Assembly: GCA_030649335.1 (NCBI GenBank)
Contig: JAUSLL010000119.1
Coordinates: 38,441 to 102,440, forward strand
Source: Parvibaculum sp.
Lineage (GTDB): Bacteria; Pseudomonadota; Alphaproteobacteria; Parvibaculales; Parvibaculaceae
Direction: 5' to 3'
DNA: 64,000 bases
The notes beneath the pieces are model-generated. The model saw only the letters and a list, made by a program, of their open reading frames with translations. It was not told the origin of the DNA and made no database searches. Position numbers and translations under genes: made by a program. How positions within the stretch are numbered: the first letter of the stretch is position 1; every line of letters starts with the position of its first letter. This document shows, piece after piece, positions 63,302 through 64,000 of the stretch.

Positions 63302-64000
63302 ATGAGAAAATACATGCACGGTCTGGCGGTTTCGCTCATGGCATTGAGTGCGCCTGCATTTGCGGCAGATAAAAATCCTTCTCACGTCTATTGGGGCGAC
63401 CAACACGTTCACACCGGTTGGTCAGCGGACGCAGGCCTCGCCGGCACTTCGCTCGGGCCCGATGACGCGGTGCGCTTTGCCCGTGGCGAAGCGGTCAAGT
63501 CCACGACGGGGGATATCGCGCAGCTTCACCGTGCTCTCGACTGGATTGCACTCACCGATCACTCCGACGGCATGGGAACCATCAATAATATCCGCGAGGG
63601 TCATCCCGAAATGATGGCCGATCCGACAGTGAAGCGTTGGCACGATTTGATGGCCGAAGGTCCCGAAGGCGGCATGACGGCCGCCCGCGAAGCGATCAAT
63701 GCACAGGCGACGAAGACGCTGCCGAAAGAAATCATGAATCCCAAATGGATGATTTCCGCCTGGCAGAAAACTGTCGATGTGATGGAGAAATATAACGAAC
63801 CGGGCAAGTTCACTGCCCTTATCGGCTATGAATGGACGTCGAACGGCGAGGTCGGACAGAACCTTCACCGCAACGTGATTTTCCGTGACGGTGCTGACAA
63901 GACCCGCGCGACGCCGCCGCTCACCACTTTCGTATCAGCGCTCGACGGACATGCGGGCACCGATCCCGAAAGCCTTTGGACATGGCTTGCCAAATGGGAA
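63302..64000 (+). CDS. DUF3604 protein, 5' part (cut by window end)
   Basis: The first 233 residues are inside the window and the frame is still open at 64000. A signal peptide ends at AFA-ADKN. The block VYWGDQHVHTGWSADAG and LDWIALTDHSDGMG are PHP-like metal motifs typical of DUF3604 proteins, usually about 600 residues. It is exported and probably a hydrolase; the substrate is unknown. Confidence 0.9.
   Translation, partial: MRKYMHGLAVSLMALSAPAFAADKNPSHVYWGDQHVHTGWSADAGLAGTSLGPDDAVRFARGEAVKSTTGDIAQLHRALDWIALTDHSDGMGTINNIREGHPEMMADPTVKRWHDLMAEGPEGGMTAAREAINAQATKTLPKEIMNPKWMISAWQKTVDVMEKYNEPGKFTALIGYEWTSNGEVGQNLHRNVIFRDGADKTRATPPLTTFVSALDGHAGTDPESLWTWLAKWE

Overview
The window looks like chromosomal DNA from a metabolically versatile, aerobic alphaproteobacterium. 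The evidence is a FixNOQP/FixIS-type cbb3 oxidase operon, a class II-like PHA synthase, a CYP153-type P450, a Baeyer-Villiger monooxygenase and several acyl-CoA dehydrogenases. Hydrocarbon degraders such as Parvibaculum and its relatives carry similar gene sets, but the genus is only a guess. No CRISPR array, rRNA, tRNA or intact transposase gene was seen.

Region by region. (1) 164-3554, minus strand: three probably co-transcribed genes for an outer-membrane barrel, a small secreted protein and a large secreted protein with eukaryote-like cysteine modules. trxC follows at 3859-4299. (2) 4.3-6.0 kb: degraded DNA with a cluster of TTCCCTGTTA-type repeats and a frameshifted ImmA/IrrE-type peptidase remnant. 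(3) 6079-14718, plus strand: a clear sigma70-like promoter with a 22-bp palindromic operator, then a molybdenum hydroxylase (three subunits), an enoyl-CoA hydratase/isomerase homologue, a CaiB-type CoA-transferase, a fumarylacetoacetase homologue, an unrecognised protein and an alpha/beta hydrolase. A convergent TetR gene closes the block. (4) 16299-24715: a bph-like aromatic pathway with dioxygenase alpha and beta, dihydrodiol dehydrogenase, extradiol dioxygenase, meta-cleavage hydrolase, hydratase, acylating acetaldehyde dehydrogenase and aldolase, followed by an AraC regulator. It has no ferredoxin or ferredoxin reductase gene. (5) 24.7-26.0 kb: degraded DNA with the same TTCCCTG repeats and a long nested inverted repeat. 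Blocks 3 and 4 are therefore bracketed by similar repeat-bearing junk, which suggests an acquired catabolic island. (6) 26023-31153: four genes that fit ectoine or N-acetyl-diaminobutyrate degradation to aspartate. (7) 31487-38307: ccoNOQP, two accessory membrane genes, ccoI and ccoS. (8) 38.3-44.2 kb, minus strand: CYP153-like P450, then a five-gene lipid operon (unknown protein, TetR, PlsC, LplT-like MFS, frameshifted lipase-like gene) behind a promoter whose spacer is a 22-bp palindrome. (9) 44.3-64.0 kb: two SDRs, two related acyl-CoA dehydrogenases, a YfbK-like VWA lipoprotein, a BVMO, PhaZ and PhaC, a CapA-like protein, a DUF1275 protein, a class III aminotransferase with a glutamine-synthetase-like ligase, small membrane proteins, a GST, a GntR regulator and the start of a DUF3604 protein cut by the window end.

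How the parts fit. Blocks 3 and 4 would break down cyclic or aromatic compounds to pyruvate, acetyl-CoA and similar products. P450, BVMO, SDRs and acyl-CoA dehydrogenases suit oxidation of alkanes or alicyclic ketones and the resulting acyl-CoAs. PhaC and PhaZ store and release excess carbon. The cbb3 oxidase supports respiration at low oxygen. The best candidate for an undescribed system is the 6.1-14.7 kb molybdenum-hydroxylase cluster with its own promoter and operator. The secreted cysteine-module operon at the left edge is second.
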